A stretch of 64,000 bases of DNA from an uncultured Erythrobacter sp. (GTDB lineage: Bacteria > Pseudomonadota > Alphaproteobacteria > Sphingomonadales > Sphingomonadaceae), in assembly GCA_947493165.1 (NCBI GenBank), contig CANLPY010000001.1, positions 1,774,501-1,838,500 on the forward strand, written 5' to 3'. Below, piece after piece: positions 29,203 through 37,148 of this stretch. Position 1 is the stretch's first letter. Every line of letters starts with the position of its first letter. The translations under genes were made by a program, and so were the position numbers. The notes beneath the pieces are model-generated. The model worked only from the letters and a program-made list of their open reading frames with translations, searched no databases and was not told where the DNA came from.

Positions 29203-31002
29203 TTATGCAGCCTCACCGCTGCCCCCAGAGCCATCTGGTGCTGGTTTATGCGCTGGCTTTGACGTTGGATTAGCTTTGGTCGTCGGCGCCTGCGTGATGT
29301 TCTTTTCGGCCGCGGTCACCTGTTCGGCAACATCGGTTAGAACTTCGGTCAGGGACGGCGCTTTGTCGTCTTCCGCTGCCGCCGGGCCTTTTACAAGACC
29401 ATTAAGCGACGTGCCATTGAGGCCCAACTCTTGCATCAACCCGTCAAGCACAGGTGCTTGAGCGCGGTAGGCAAGCGCGGCTGAGACCGCATCGGTTGCA
29501 AGGTTGCCTGAACCGCCACCTGCTTTGGCACCGTCGCCGGAGCCGCCACTTGAGCCCCCATTGGTCAGCCCGTCGACCTGAACGATCTTGATCGAGTCGA
29601 TCGCTTCCATCGGTTTTGCGCTTTCGCGAATAACTTCTGGGAGCACCTTAAGCAGCGCCAGCTTCGTTTGCAGGCTGATCTGATCCATTGAGAGGATGTT
29701 GGCAGCCTCATTGATCGCTTCCTGACCAGCGGCTTCAACCTCGAACCGGACCCGGTCCGCCTCGGCGCGCAGGATTTCAGCGTCGGCATCACCCTTCGCC
29801 TCAAGGCGGGCTGCTTCAGCCCGGTTAGTCGCCGCGTCTTTTTCAGCTTCAGCCTCGACCTTGATGCCAATCGCTTCGCGCTCAGCAACTTTCGCAGCTT
29901 CGATCAGTTCGATCTTCTTCTGACGTTCGGCAATCTCGCTTTCACGAGAGGTCGCAACCTGCTCTTCAGCAGCCACCGCTTTGGCTCGGGCCGCATCGGC
30001 CTCTGCCTTGGCCTGACTTTCCTCACGGCTCTTGTTTTGGACCGCGATTTGCTGCTCTTGGCGGGCAATTTCGAGCGCTCGGGTCTGGTCGATCCGGGCT
30101 TCCTCAACCAAGCGATCCGCTTCAATCTGCTGCGCATCAACCTGCTTCTTGGCTTCGATCTTTGCCGCATCGGCTTCGCGTTGGCGCTCTGCTTGCTCGC
30201 GGGCAATTTCCGCCATTTGAGCCGCGCGGCGCACTTCAACTTCGCGTTCCTGCGCAAGCCGCGCATATTCTTGGTCACGGCCAATCTCGAACGATTTGGT
30301 GTCGGCTTCGAGGTTCTTCGTTTCCATCTGAACCCGCGTGTCTTGCTCAATATCGTTGCGTAGTTTCTTGCGCGCTTCGATCTGCTCAGTCAGCTTGGTC
30401 AGACCCTCAGCGTCAAACGCGTTGTTGGCGTTGAAGTGTTCGATGCTGGTTTGGTCGAGCCCCGTTAGCGATACGGATTCCAGCTCAAGACCGTTCATCG
30501 CCAGATCGTTTGAGGAGACTTGCTGCACCTTTTGCACGAAGTCCGCACGCTGTTCATGCAGCTCGTTCATGCTCATGCCTGCTGCAACCGAGCGCAGCGC
30601 ATCGACGAATTTACCTTCGACAAGGTCTTTAAGCATTTCTGGCTGCATCGTGCGCTGACCCAGGGTCTGCGCGGCCATTGCGATGGCTGAAGCGTCGGGA
30701 CGGACGCGGACGTAGAATTCCGCTTTCACGTCGATCCGCAAACGATCAAGCGTAATCAACGCTTCTGTGTCTTTGCGCACAACCGGTAGGACCAGCGTGT
30801 TCATATTGACCGGCATGGTTTCGTGAAACACCGGCAGGACCAGCGCGCCGCCATTCATAATGACTTTTTCTCCGCCGACACCGGTTCGTACAAAGGCGAT
30901 TTCCTTTGACGCGCGACGGTAAAGCGAGGTGATCGTGATACCGATGATCACAAAGGCGATGACAACAATGCCCACCCAGATTGCGAGTTCTAACAAGTCC
31001 AT
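29203..31002 (-). CDS. Flotillin family (YqiK-like) membrane scaffold protein
   Basis: A 599-residue protein: an N-terminal membrane helix (about 6-26), an SPFH/band 7 domain (about 30-200, with EVIMNGGALVLPVFHE-type and LITLDRLRIDVKAEFYVRV motifs), then a long Ala/Glu/Lys/Arg-rich coiled coil (about 210-470), a helical segment (NILSMDQISLQTKLALLKVLPEVI), a Gly/Ser-rich linker and a variable tail. Flotillins organise lipid domains in bacterial membranes. It is 65 bases downstream of a YqiJ-like gene on the same strand, the standard yqiJ-yqiK partner arrangement. Confidence 0.92.
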   Translation of the reverse strand: MDLLELAIWVGIVVIAFVIIGITITSLYRRASKEIAFVRTGVGGEKVIMNGGALVLPVFHETMPVNMNTLVLPVVRKDTEALITLDRLRIDVKAEFYVRVRPDASAIAMAAQTLGQRTMQPEMLKDLVEGKFVDALRSVAAGMSMNELHEQRADFVQKVQQVSSNDLAMNGLELESVSLTGLDQTSIEHFNANNAFDAEGLTKLTEQIEARKKLRNDIEQDTRVQMETKNLEADTKSFEIGRDQEYARLAQEREVEVRRAAQMAEIAREQAERQREADAAKIEAKKQVDAQQIEADRLVEEARIDQTRALEIARQEQQIAVQNKSREESQAKAEADAARAKAVAAEEQVATSRESEIAERQKKIELIEAAKVAEREAIGIKVEAEAEKDAATNRAEAARLEAKGDADAEILRAEADRVRFEVEAAGQEAINEAANILSMDQISLQTKLALLKVLPEVIRESAKPMEAIDSIKIVQVDGLTNGGSSGGSGDGAKAGGGSGNLATDAVSAALAYRAQAPVLDGLMQELGLNGTSLNGLVKGPAAAEDDKAPSLTEVLTDVAEQVTAAEKNITQAPTTKANPTSKPAHKPAPDGSGGSGEAA

Positions 31003-31067
31003 TTCTTCTCCTTCTTATCGTTCTTTTATGCGCGCGTTTGGTTTCGCGCTTTCAATTATGGGCGGCC

Positions 31068-31748
31068 TTACTCAGGGCCAAGCAGCGGGTTTTCATAGCG
31101 GATAGCGTAGAATGTTTGGGCCTGCCGCCGAACGATTAAAACCGTCTCACCTTCGCTAAACGCGAGCTCAGGATCGTGCGGCTCAACCATCACAAAGTGC
31201 GGCTGTCCGAACTGGTCGACCACCTTGCCGCGTGCTGGCGAACCCGCACGTGCCGTCCCCGTTTGGATCACAGCATCCCGGCGAATAAGATTGCTCGTGT
31301 GGATCGCCGATGATTCGTCCTTAGGAAGAATTGCACTCAGCGGCCGAACCAAAACGCCGTTGATTGGCAGAGCGGCTATCCCGGCAAGGCCGCCTGCTGC
31401 AAGGGCGTCAAACGGCGCACCAAGCAGGCTTTGGACGAGTGCTTGGCCACTAACACCAATGCCAGCGAACACGACAAGCAGCGTGGCGAGCCAGATCAGG
31501 AAAGGCACTTTGCCAAGTCCAATCAAACTGAGAAGGCCATCCATGAAGCCGCTAGCTGATACCGCGTCGGATGGATCAAGTTCTGCATCAATATCAAAAC
31601 TTCCACCACCATCAGGCGCGAAATCAAGATCAACGTCCGCATCCGCTTCAAACAGATCACCAATCCCGGTGACCTGCATAATCGCGATGAAAAGTAATAG
31701 ACCGATAGCGACCGCAAACGGTAGGTTGTGTGGTTCAAGCAGGCTCAA
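31068..31748 (-). CDS. YqiJ-like membrane protein with OB-fold (flotillin partner)
   Basis: A 226-residue protein. An N-terminal membrane helix (about 10-28), an Asp-rich periplasmic segment (DADVDLDFAPDGGGSFDID), two further membrane helices (about 85-105 and 115-133), and a C-terminal beta-rich domain (GTARAGSPARGKVVDQFGQPHFVMVEP, GETVLIVRRQAQTFYAI) match YqiJ/NfeD-like proteins with an OB fold. Such proteins pair with flotillins, as the adjacent gene confirms. The start ATG at 31748 is the only good one. Confidence 0.85.
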   Translation of the reverse strand: MSLLEPHNLPFAVAIGLLLFIAIMQVTGIGDLFEADADVDLDFAPDGGGSFDIDAELDPSDAVSASGFMDGLLSLIGLGKVPFLIWLATLLVVFAGIGVSGQALVQSLLGAPFDALAAGGLAGIAALPINGVLVRPLSAILPKDESSAIHTSNLIRRDAVIQTGTARAGSPARGKVVDQFGQPHFVMVEPHDPELAFSEGETVLIVRRQAQTFYAIRYENPLLGPE

Positions 31749-31799
31749 CTGCCCTCCGCTGCACCAATGGCAACGCCCCTGTTCTTTGTTTTTCCCATG

Positions 31800-31884
31800 A
31801 ACGCAGTGTTAACACAAGTTTCCCCGAAATAACAGGAAAATCGCACAAAGTTTCGTAATAATACGTCAGACATACGATTATTAC
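31800..31884 (-). promoter_or_regulatory. Control region upstream of the yqiJ-flotillin pair
   Basis: This AT-rich stretch contains the exact palindrome GTGTTAACAC (31806-31815) and a dyad GTAATAAT (31855-31862) / ATTATTAC (31877-31884). On the minus strand GGAAAC is followed 14 bases later by CGTT, resembling an EcfG-type promoter but about one base short. The dyad might also end the P450 transcript. These are candidate sites only. Confidence 0.35.
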
Positions 31885-31928
31885 TGAATGGGCCTTGTAT
31901 TCTTGCGTTTCGACCCCATATACTAAAA

Positions 31929-33236
31929 TTAGGCGCTCGTTATCTTCAGCGGCAGAGACTTCAATCCCCCCACGAAGGTGCTGGTGGCACGTTTCGCGTC
32001 TCCCACCAGCTGGGCCCTGTCAATCCGATCGAGCAATACCTCAAAGAAAATGCGCATTTCCAGCCGCGCCAGATGCAGGCCAAGGCACTGATGTGCACCG
32101 GCACCAAAGGCAAGGTGGCGATTAGGCGAGCGCGCCGCATCAAACACGCGCGGCCTTGGGAATTGCGCAGGGTCATGATTAGCCGCGACATAATTGATCA
32201 TCATCCAATCGCCCGCTTTGATCTGCTGCCCGCCGATTTCAACATCCTGTGCCGCAGTGCGCATGAAATGCTGCACGGGAGAAGTCCAACGGATCGCTTC
32301 TTCGACAATACCGGGAAGCAAACTGCGATCAGCCCTCACCCGCGCCCATTGCTCAGGATCATCAGCCAGCGCCTGCATAGCGCCCGCGGTCGACGCGCTG
32401 GTGGTATCGTGTCCGGCCGTCGCAACGATGATGTAATACCCCGCCATATCGCGGTCTGGCAGCGGCTCACCATCGACCCTCGCATTGGCGATAACGCTGG
32501 CAACATCATCAGTCGGGTTCGCGCGGCGCTCTTCGGCCAGACCAGCGAAATATTCTTCGAAAGTTGTCACAGCGCCCGCGACCAGCTGCACCACTTGCTC
32601 AGGCGACATACTTTCCATGCCAGACCCAGAAAGGTCGGCATCCTGTCCGCCGAACAATTGTTGGGTGAGCATTTGCATGCGCGGCTCATCTTCCTCTGGC
32701 ACGCCTAAGATCTGCATCACCACGTGCAAAGGATAAGGACCAGAGGCCAGCTGAACGAAGTCGACCACATTGTCGGGCGCGGCGTCTGCTGCGGCTAACA
32801 AGCCATTGACCGTGCGTTCTGCAATGCCACGAATTTCGCCTTCAAGCTTCGCCAGATTGCGCGGCATGAACCATTCTTGCGTAAGCTTGCGATATTTCGG
32901 GTGGATGGGCGCATCGAACACGACAAGCGAATCCACCAGCATGTCAGATCCGGTCGCCGCGCGGCTGAACTCAATCGCCTGTTTGAAGCTGAACACCACC
33001 GGACGCGGATTGTTAAGGAAAGTGCGATTGTCCTTCGATATTCGCATCACATCATCATAACGCGTGATCAGCCAGAACGGATCAAACAGGTCTGGGTCCT
33101 CTGGCACCACTTTGGCGACTGGTGTGGTGCTACGGATCTGATCAAACGTATCAAGCAGCCCATCCCACTCGGCGTAAGCATGCGGATCGATCACCGATTT
33201 GGCAATCTCAGTGGGAAGGATTGCCGGATCAGTCAT
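31929..33236 (-). CDS. Cytochrome P450
   Basis: A 435-residue soluble bacterial P450. The oxygen-binding I-helix motif AGHDTTS, the K-helix ExxR (EEAIRW) and the haem loop FGAGAHQCLG with axial Cys384 are intact. The family inserts one oxygen atom into a substrate using electrons from a ferredoxin. The ATG shares one base with the stop of the acyl-CoA synthetase gene (TAATG), so the two are co-translated; this suggests an acyl or steroid-like substrate that is CoA-activated (inference). A ferredoxin reductase is at 56.4 kb but no ferredoxin is in the window. Confidence 0.93.
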   Translation of the reverse strand: MTDPAILPTEIAKSVIDPHAYAEWDGLLDTFDQIRSTTPVAKVVPEDPDLFDPFWLITRYDDVMRISKDNRTFLNNPRPVVFSFKQAIEFSRAATGSDMLVDSLVVFDAPIHPKYRKLTQEWFMPRNLAKLEGEIRGIAERTVNGLLAAADAAPDNVVDFVQLASGPYPLHVVMQILGVPEEDEPRMQMLTQQLFGGQDADLSGSGMESMSPEQVVQLVAGAVTTFEEYFAGLAEERRANPTDDVASVIANARVDGEPLPDRDMAGYYIIVATAGHDTTSASTAGAMQALADDPEQWARVRADRSLLPGIVEEAIRWTSPVQHFMRTAAQDVEIGGQQIKAGDWMMINYVAANHDPAQFPRPRVFDAARSPNRHLAFGAGAHQCLGLHLARLEMRIFFEVLLDRIDRAQLVGDAKRATSTFVGGLKSLPLKITSA

Positions 33237-34780
33237 TATGCGCTCTCCTGCGCTTTCGCTTCGTATTCATCCCGCAATTCACGCTTATAAAGCTTGCCAT
33301 TCGCCTCGCGCGGCAAGTCTGGCCGGAAATCGAACAGCTTCGGCATTTTGATCCGCGAGAGATCGGGTGCGAGAAATGCACACAATTCATCCTCTAGCTG
33401 TTCGCCTGCCTGGCTCATATCCATCGGCTGAACCACCGCGACGACCTTTTCACCGAGATCAGGACAGGGCGCACCAATCACCGCCGCATCCATCACTTTG
33501 TCATGCGTCACGAGCAGGTTTTCGATCTCTTGCGGATAGATATTGACCCCGCCAGAGATAATCATGTGGCTCTTGCGGTCGGTTAGAAACAGAAAGCCAT
33601 CCTCGTCGACATGGCCGATATCACCCAATGTCATCCAGCCTTTGGGATGCATCGCCTCTGCGGTCTTGTCGGGATCGTTATGGTAGCTCGGCAACTGATC
33701 ATTGCCGAAATAGATCAAGCCGTCTTGCCCGATGGGCACATCCTCTCCGTCAGGCCCGCAAACATGAAGCGTGCCGTAAATGGCGCGTCCGACAGTTCCC
33801 GGATGGGTCAGCCAATCCTCGGCCTTGACCAAGGTCATGCCGATGCCTTCACTGCCGGCGTAGTACTCGTTCACAATAGGTCCCCACCATTCGATCATTT
33901 CCTGCTTGATCGGGACGGGGCAAGGCGCGGCGGCATGCAGCGCGCGTTGATGGCTGGAAAGGTCGTATTTGCCGCGCAACTCTGGATCGAGCTTTAAGAA
34001 GCGCACGAAATGGGTAGGCACCCATTGGCTGTCGGTGACCCTATAGGTTTCGATGGCCTGTAGAGCGGCCTCTGGCTCAAACTTTTCCATCGCAATAATC
34101 GTCCCGCCCAACCGATGCACGGTTGAGCACCAACCAATAGGCGCGGCGTGATAGAGCGGCGCGGGCGAAAGATAGACCATCGATCCATCAGCGGGCATGC
34201 CCGCCCCCATCATTGCCAATGCCATCAGCGGGTTGGGTGCGAGAGGGTCAGTATCTTCAGGCGGAGCAGGCCTGATGCCTTTCGGCCGCCCAGTTGTGCC
34301 ACTGGAATAGAGCATGACCAGCCCAGCACTTTGATCTGCCAAGGGCTCAGCGCTTTGATCGGCGATCGCGGCAGCAAAATCCTCTGCATCTCCGCTATCC
34401 ATGACGAGCAGATCAAGGTCAGGACATTCGCTCCTGATCGTGCCCATCACTTCATCAAACGCTGGAGAGGTAATTAGCAGCTGAGCCTCACTGTCTCGCA
34501 GGATGTACGCAATTTCTGGCCCGGTCAGACGGGTAGAAATCGGCACCAGCATCGTGCCCGCTCGCTGCGATCCCCAGATCAGGGTAAAATACTCAATCCG
34601 GTTTTCGAGCAGCACAGCAAACGCTTCATTCGTCCCAACCCCGCGCGCGCGCAGCAGGTTAGCAAAGCGATTGGCTTGACTGTCCATCTCGCCGTAGGTG
34701 ATGGTTTTGCCGCTGCCCGCCATGATTACAGCGGGTTGCTCGGGCCGGTTTTGCGAGTGCATGATTGGATGCAGGCTCAT
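33236..34780 (-). CDS. AMP-dependent acyl-CoA synthetase
   Basis: A 514-residue adenylate-forming enzyme. The phosphate-binding loop LYSSGTTGRPKGI, the EYYAGSEG motif (A5-like), the hinge region GDIGHVDEDGFLFLTDRKSHMIISGG and the catalytic Lys near the end (REANGKLYKRELRD) are present. It activates a carboxylic acid to an acyl-AMP and then an acyl-CoA. The ATG at 34780 follows GGAG at good spacing; the earlier open frame has no support. It is the first gene of a two-gene operon with the P450, overlapping by one base. Confidence 0.92.
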   Translation of the reverse strand: MSLHPIMHSQNRPEQPAVIMAGSGKTITYGEMDSQANRFANLLRARGVGTNEAFAVLLENRIEYFTLIWGSQRAGTMLVPISTRLTGPEIAYILRDSEAQLLITSPAFDEVMGTIRSECPDLDLLVMDSGDAEDFAAAIADQSAEPLADQSAGLVMLYSSGTTGRPKGIRPAPPEDTDPLAPNPLMALAMMGAGMPADGSMVYLSPAPLYHAAPIGWCSTVHRLGGTIIAMEKFEPEAALQAIETYRVTDSQWVPTHFVRFLKLDPELRGKYDLSSHQRALHAAAPCPVPIKQEMIEWWGPIVNEYYAGSEGIGMTLVKAEDWLTHPGTVGRAIYGTLHVCGPDGEDVPIGQDGLIYFGNDQLPSYHNDPDKTAEAMHPKGWMTLGDIGHVDEDGFLFLTDRKSHMIISGGVNIYPQEIENLLVTHDKVMDAAVIGAPCPDLGEKVVAVVQPMDMSQAGEQLEDELCAFLAPDLSRIKMPKLFDFRPDLPREANGKLYKRELRDEYEAKAQESA

Positions 34781-34907
34781 CAATATCTCTCCCATGTGAC
34801 CGATTCTGGCCATCAGTTGTGAGACGAAACCTAACCTGCAACGCGCGGCCCGCAAGTCAAATCGAACGAGCGCGCATGTAAGACTTGATCATGGGGTGGG
34901 CGGGCAC

Positions 34908-34935
34908 AAAAAAGGCGGCGGGATAACCCGCCGCC
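34908..34935 (-). terminator. Rho-independent terminator after the M23 peptidase
   Basis: On the minus strand a perfect 9-bp stem, GGCGGCGGG (34935-34927) with CCCGCCGCC (34922-34914), loop TTAT, is followed by TTTTTT. It lies about 80 bases downstream of the peptidase stop. Confidence 0.92.
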
Positions 34936-35013
34936 TATGTTCAGACATCCTCTCCAATGTCCGGCCCGCGTGTTATCGCGGGCAATCTTTGTAAACTTAG
35001 ATCAGTGAAACTT

Positions 35014-35703
35014 CTAGTTTCCGCCGCGCGCGGCATCTCTCTCAAAGCTGATCTGAGCCTGTGTCTCTTTCATATAGGGAATTGGATTGACTGCAACCCC
35101 ATCAATCCGAACTTCATAATGCAAGTGAGGACCGGTAGAACGACCTGTTGAACCAACATAGCCGATTACATCACCTTTGCGCACGCGCTCTCCGGCGGCA
35201 ACGGCGAGTTTTGACATGTGTGCATAGCGCGTTTCAAGGTCAGCGCCGTGGTCGATACGGATATAAAGTCCGTAGCTTGAAAACCATTGAGCCTTGCCAA
35301 CAATGCCATCAGCCGTTGCATAGACCGGCGTCCCGGTTGGGGCAGCAAGATCAACACCATTGTGCTTGCGACGTTTGCGCAGAACCGGGTGGTTGCGCAT
35401 GCCATAGCTGCTGGTCAAAGTCGCGCCGCCAAGCGGCATACGCGAAGGAATAGCGATGGCTGGCTGTTCTACTGGTACGCTAGGCCCCGCTTCGTCGAGC
35501 GATTCCCAACTGGCAAACAGCTGGCGGAAACGAACATCACCAGATGTCAGATCGTTTTCCTGAGCGGCGCGAACCGGCTCAGTAATATCGACAGCAGCAT
35601 TGGCTGAGGTGTTAGCAGCGGCTGGCGAAGCGGCGACAATTATTGTCGCGCTCAACGCGCCTAATGCTGCTGTCAAGGTTTGACGCTTTGTAAGCGTATT
35701 CAT
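35014..35703 (-). CDS. M23 family metallopeptidase (LytM-type endopeptidase)
   Basis: A 229-residue exported protein. A signal peptide (hydrophobic 10-30, SPAAA) precedes a short linker and the LytM domain with zinc ligands H114 and D118 (KHNGVDLAAP), and H193/H195 (GPHLHYEV). SSYGMRNHPVLRK and GSTGRSTGPH are typical. These enzymes cut peptidoglycan cross-links, or when degenerate activate amidases; the ligands here are complete, so it should be active. No coiled coil precedes the domain. I chose the ATG at 35703 because it starts the signal peptide, with AGAGGA about 10 bases upstream. Confidence 0.9.
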   Translation of the reverse strand: MNTLTKRQTLTAALGALSATIIVAASPAAANTSANAAVDITEPVRAAQENDLTSGDVRFRQLFASWESLDEAGPSVPVEQPAIAIPSRMPLGGATLTSSYGMRNHPVLRKRRKHNGVDLAAPTGTPVYATADGIVGKAQWFSSYGLYIRIDHGADLETRYAHMSKLAVAAGERVRKGDVIGYVGSTGRSTGPHLHYEVRIDGVAVNPIPYMKETQAQISFERDAARGGN

Positions 35704-35860
35704 GAAGGACCCGTCCTCTATTTTCGGCGCCATCGACGCTCACTCGCACTGAAGTCCCAAACTTTTTAGGCGACTACGGAACTTTACGTAGAACAGTGCG
35801 TATTTTGGTTAGGAGCAAAGGTGCTCCCATTTGTTGTGTGATGGTTATCGGGCCGAAATC

Positions 35861-36664
35861 TTAAAGAGCAACTTCCGCGTAGAAGTCTCGCGATAAACCG
35901 GCTGCAAGACGCGCTGAGTCGTTAAATGGCGGCTTAATGACCCCCCGAAAGTAAGATTCTACTAACCTTTTCCAGTGGGATTCGGGTGATTTTCCTTGGC
36001 TTTCAGCCAATGCGATAAAGTGTTTGGTCCCAAACGCGACATGACGAATCTCGTCGTCAAGTATCCGTTGAAGAATTTTTGCGCCGTTCTCATCCCCTGC
36101 TGCGCGGACCCGCTCCAGTGTTGCAGGCGTGACGTCCAATCCGCGCGCCTCCAAAACCATTGGCACAATGGCGAGACGCGCCGCGACGTCATGCTTGGTG
36201 CTATCAGCTGCCTGCCAAAGGCCGCCATGCGCGGGCAGGGCCCCGTAATGACTTCCCAATGTTTTCAGCTTCCGATCAAGCAAAGCGAAATGCATCGCTT
36301 CGTCGGCCGCAACATCTAGAAAGTCTGAGACGAATTGCTTGCCCATCTGCGCGCCAAAACGGCCTGCCATATCCAGTGCCAAATCAATCGCGACAAATTC
36401 GATGTGCGCGAGGCTATGCCACAACGCGATGCGCCCACGCTCTGACCCGCCTTTGCCGCGCTTTGGCATCTTGTTCGGTGCGAGCAATTGCGGATGTTCA
36501 GGCCGCGCAGGTTCATCCGGCATCGCTGCATCAAAGGTGAATGCCAAATCACCCTGACGCCACTCGCGCACCAGTTTACGCGTCGCAAAGCACTTCGCCA
36601 CTGGATCAGCGGTGAGCAGGGCCGCCCGGATAGCGCCTGTTAGGCTGGTGATGGGAGAAGCCAT
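35861..36664 (-). CDS. DUF455 ferritin-like domain protein
   Basis: A 267-residue all-helical protein with di-iron-type motifs: AHIEFVAIDLALD, VAADEAMHFALLDRKL, MVLEARGLDVTP and DDEIRHVAFGTKHF. These are the Glu/His ligand pattern of the DUF455 ferritin-like family. The reaction is unknown; the fold suggests oxidation or hydroxylation chemistry with two irons. The ATG at 36664 is preferred over a TTG one codon earlier. It begins 10 bases after the bcp stop, so it belongs to the glnE-bcp-DUF455 operon. Confidence 0.87.
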   Translation of the reverse strand: MASPITSLTGAIRAALLTADPVAKCFATRKLVREWRQGDLAFTFDAAMPDEPARPEHPQLLAPNKMPKRGKGGSERGRIALWHSLAHIEFVAIDLALDMAGRFGAQMGKQFVSDFLDVAADEAMHFALLDRKLKTLGSHYGALPAHGGLWQAADSTKHDVAARLAIVPMVLEARGLDVTPATLERVRAAGDENGAKILQRILDDEIRHVAFGTKHFIALAESQGKSPESHWKRLVESYFRGVIKPPFNDSARLAAGLSRDFYAEVAL

Positions 36665-36674
36665 CAAAGTGACG

Positions 36675-37148
36675 TCAAAGCGCCTTTGCGGCAGCCAGCA
36701 CCTCTTCGGCGTGACCTTTGACCTTCACCTTGTTCCACGCTTGCGCGATCGTGCCGTCAGCACCGACCAAATAGGTTGAACGGACCATCCCCATATAGGT
36801 CTTCCCGTACATCTGCTTTTCGGTCCAAATGCCAAGCGCATCGGACAATCCGCCTTCTTCCACATCGGTTGCAAGCGGGGTGGTAAGATTATGCTTCGCT
36901 ATAAAGTTCTGATGCTTCTTGGCGCTGTCTTTGCTCACACCGAGCAATTCCACGCCAGCAGCGTCGAATTCGCCTCTAAGTGCAGTGAAATCCTTTGCCT
37001 CTGTCGTGCAACCGGGAGTGTTATCTTTGGGATAGAAAAACACGACCAGCTTCTTGCCAGCAAAGTCGGACGGCTTGACGGTGCCGCCATCGGGAGTGCC
37101 CATTTCAACATCAGGCATTGCGGCGCCAGCGCCAACAAATTCGCTCAT
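36675..37148 (-). CDS. bcp: Thiol peroxidase of the BCP/PrxQ type
   Basis: A 157-residue peroxiredoxin. The peroxidatic Cys47 sits in FYPKDNTPGCTTEA, followed by the usual GVSKDS and VRSTYLVGADG motifs. The family reduces hydrogen and organic peroxides. The resolving Cys found five residues later in many BCP proteins is replaced (CTTEAKD), so it may work as a 1-Cys enzyme or use a partner thiol. The ATG shares one base with the glnE stop (TGATG), so translation is coupled to glnE. Confidence 0.93.
   Translation of the reverse strand: MSEFVGAGAAMPDVEMGTPDGGTVKPSDFAGKKLVVFFYPKDNTPGCTTEAKDFTALRGEFDAAGVELLGVSKDSAKKHQNFIAKHNLTTPLATDVEEGGLSDALGIWTEKQMYGKTYMGMVRSTYLVGADGTIAQAWNKVKVKGHAEEVLAAAKAL

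Noticed and set aside
35776..35800. GGAAC-N16-CGTA resembling an EcfG promoter on the plus strand
   Set aside because: No plus-strand gene follows it and the -10 is not exact.
35812..35827. Hairpin GGAGCA/TGCTCC after the DUF455 gene as a terminator
   Set aside because: Stem of 6 bp with no T-run on the transcribed side; too weak to annotate.
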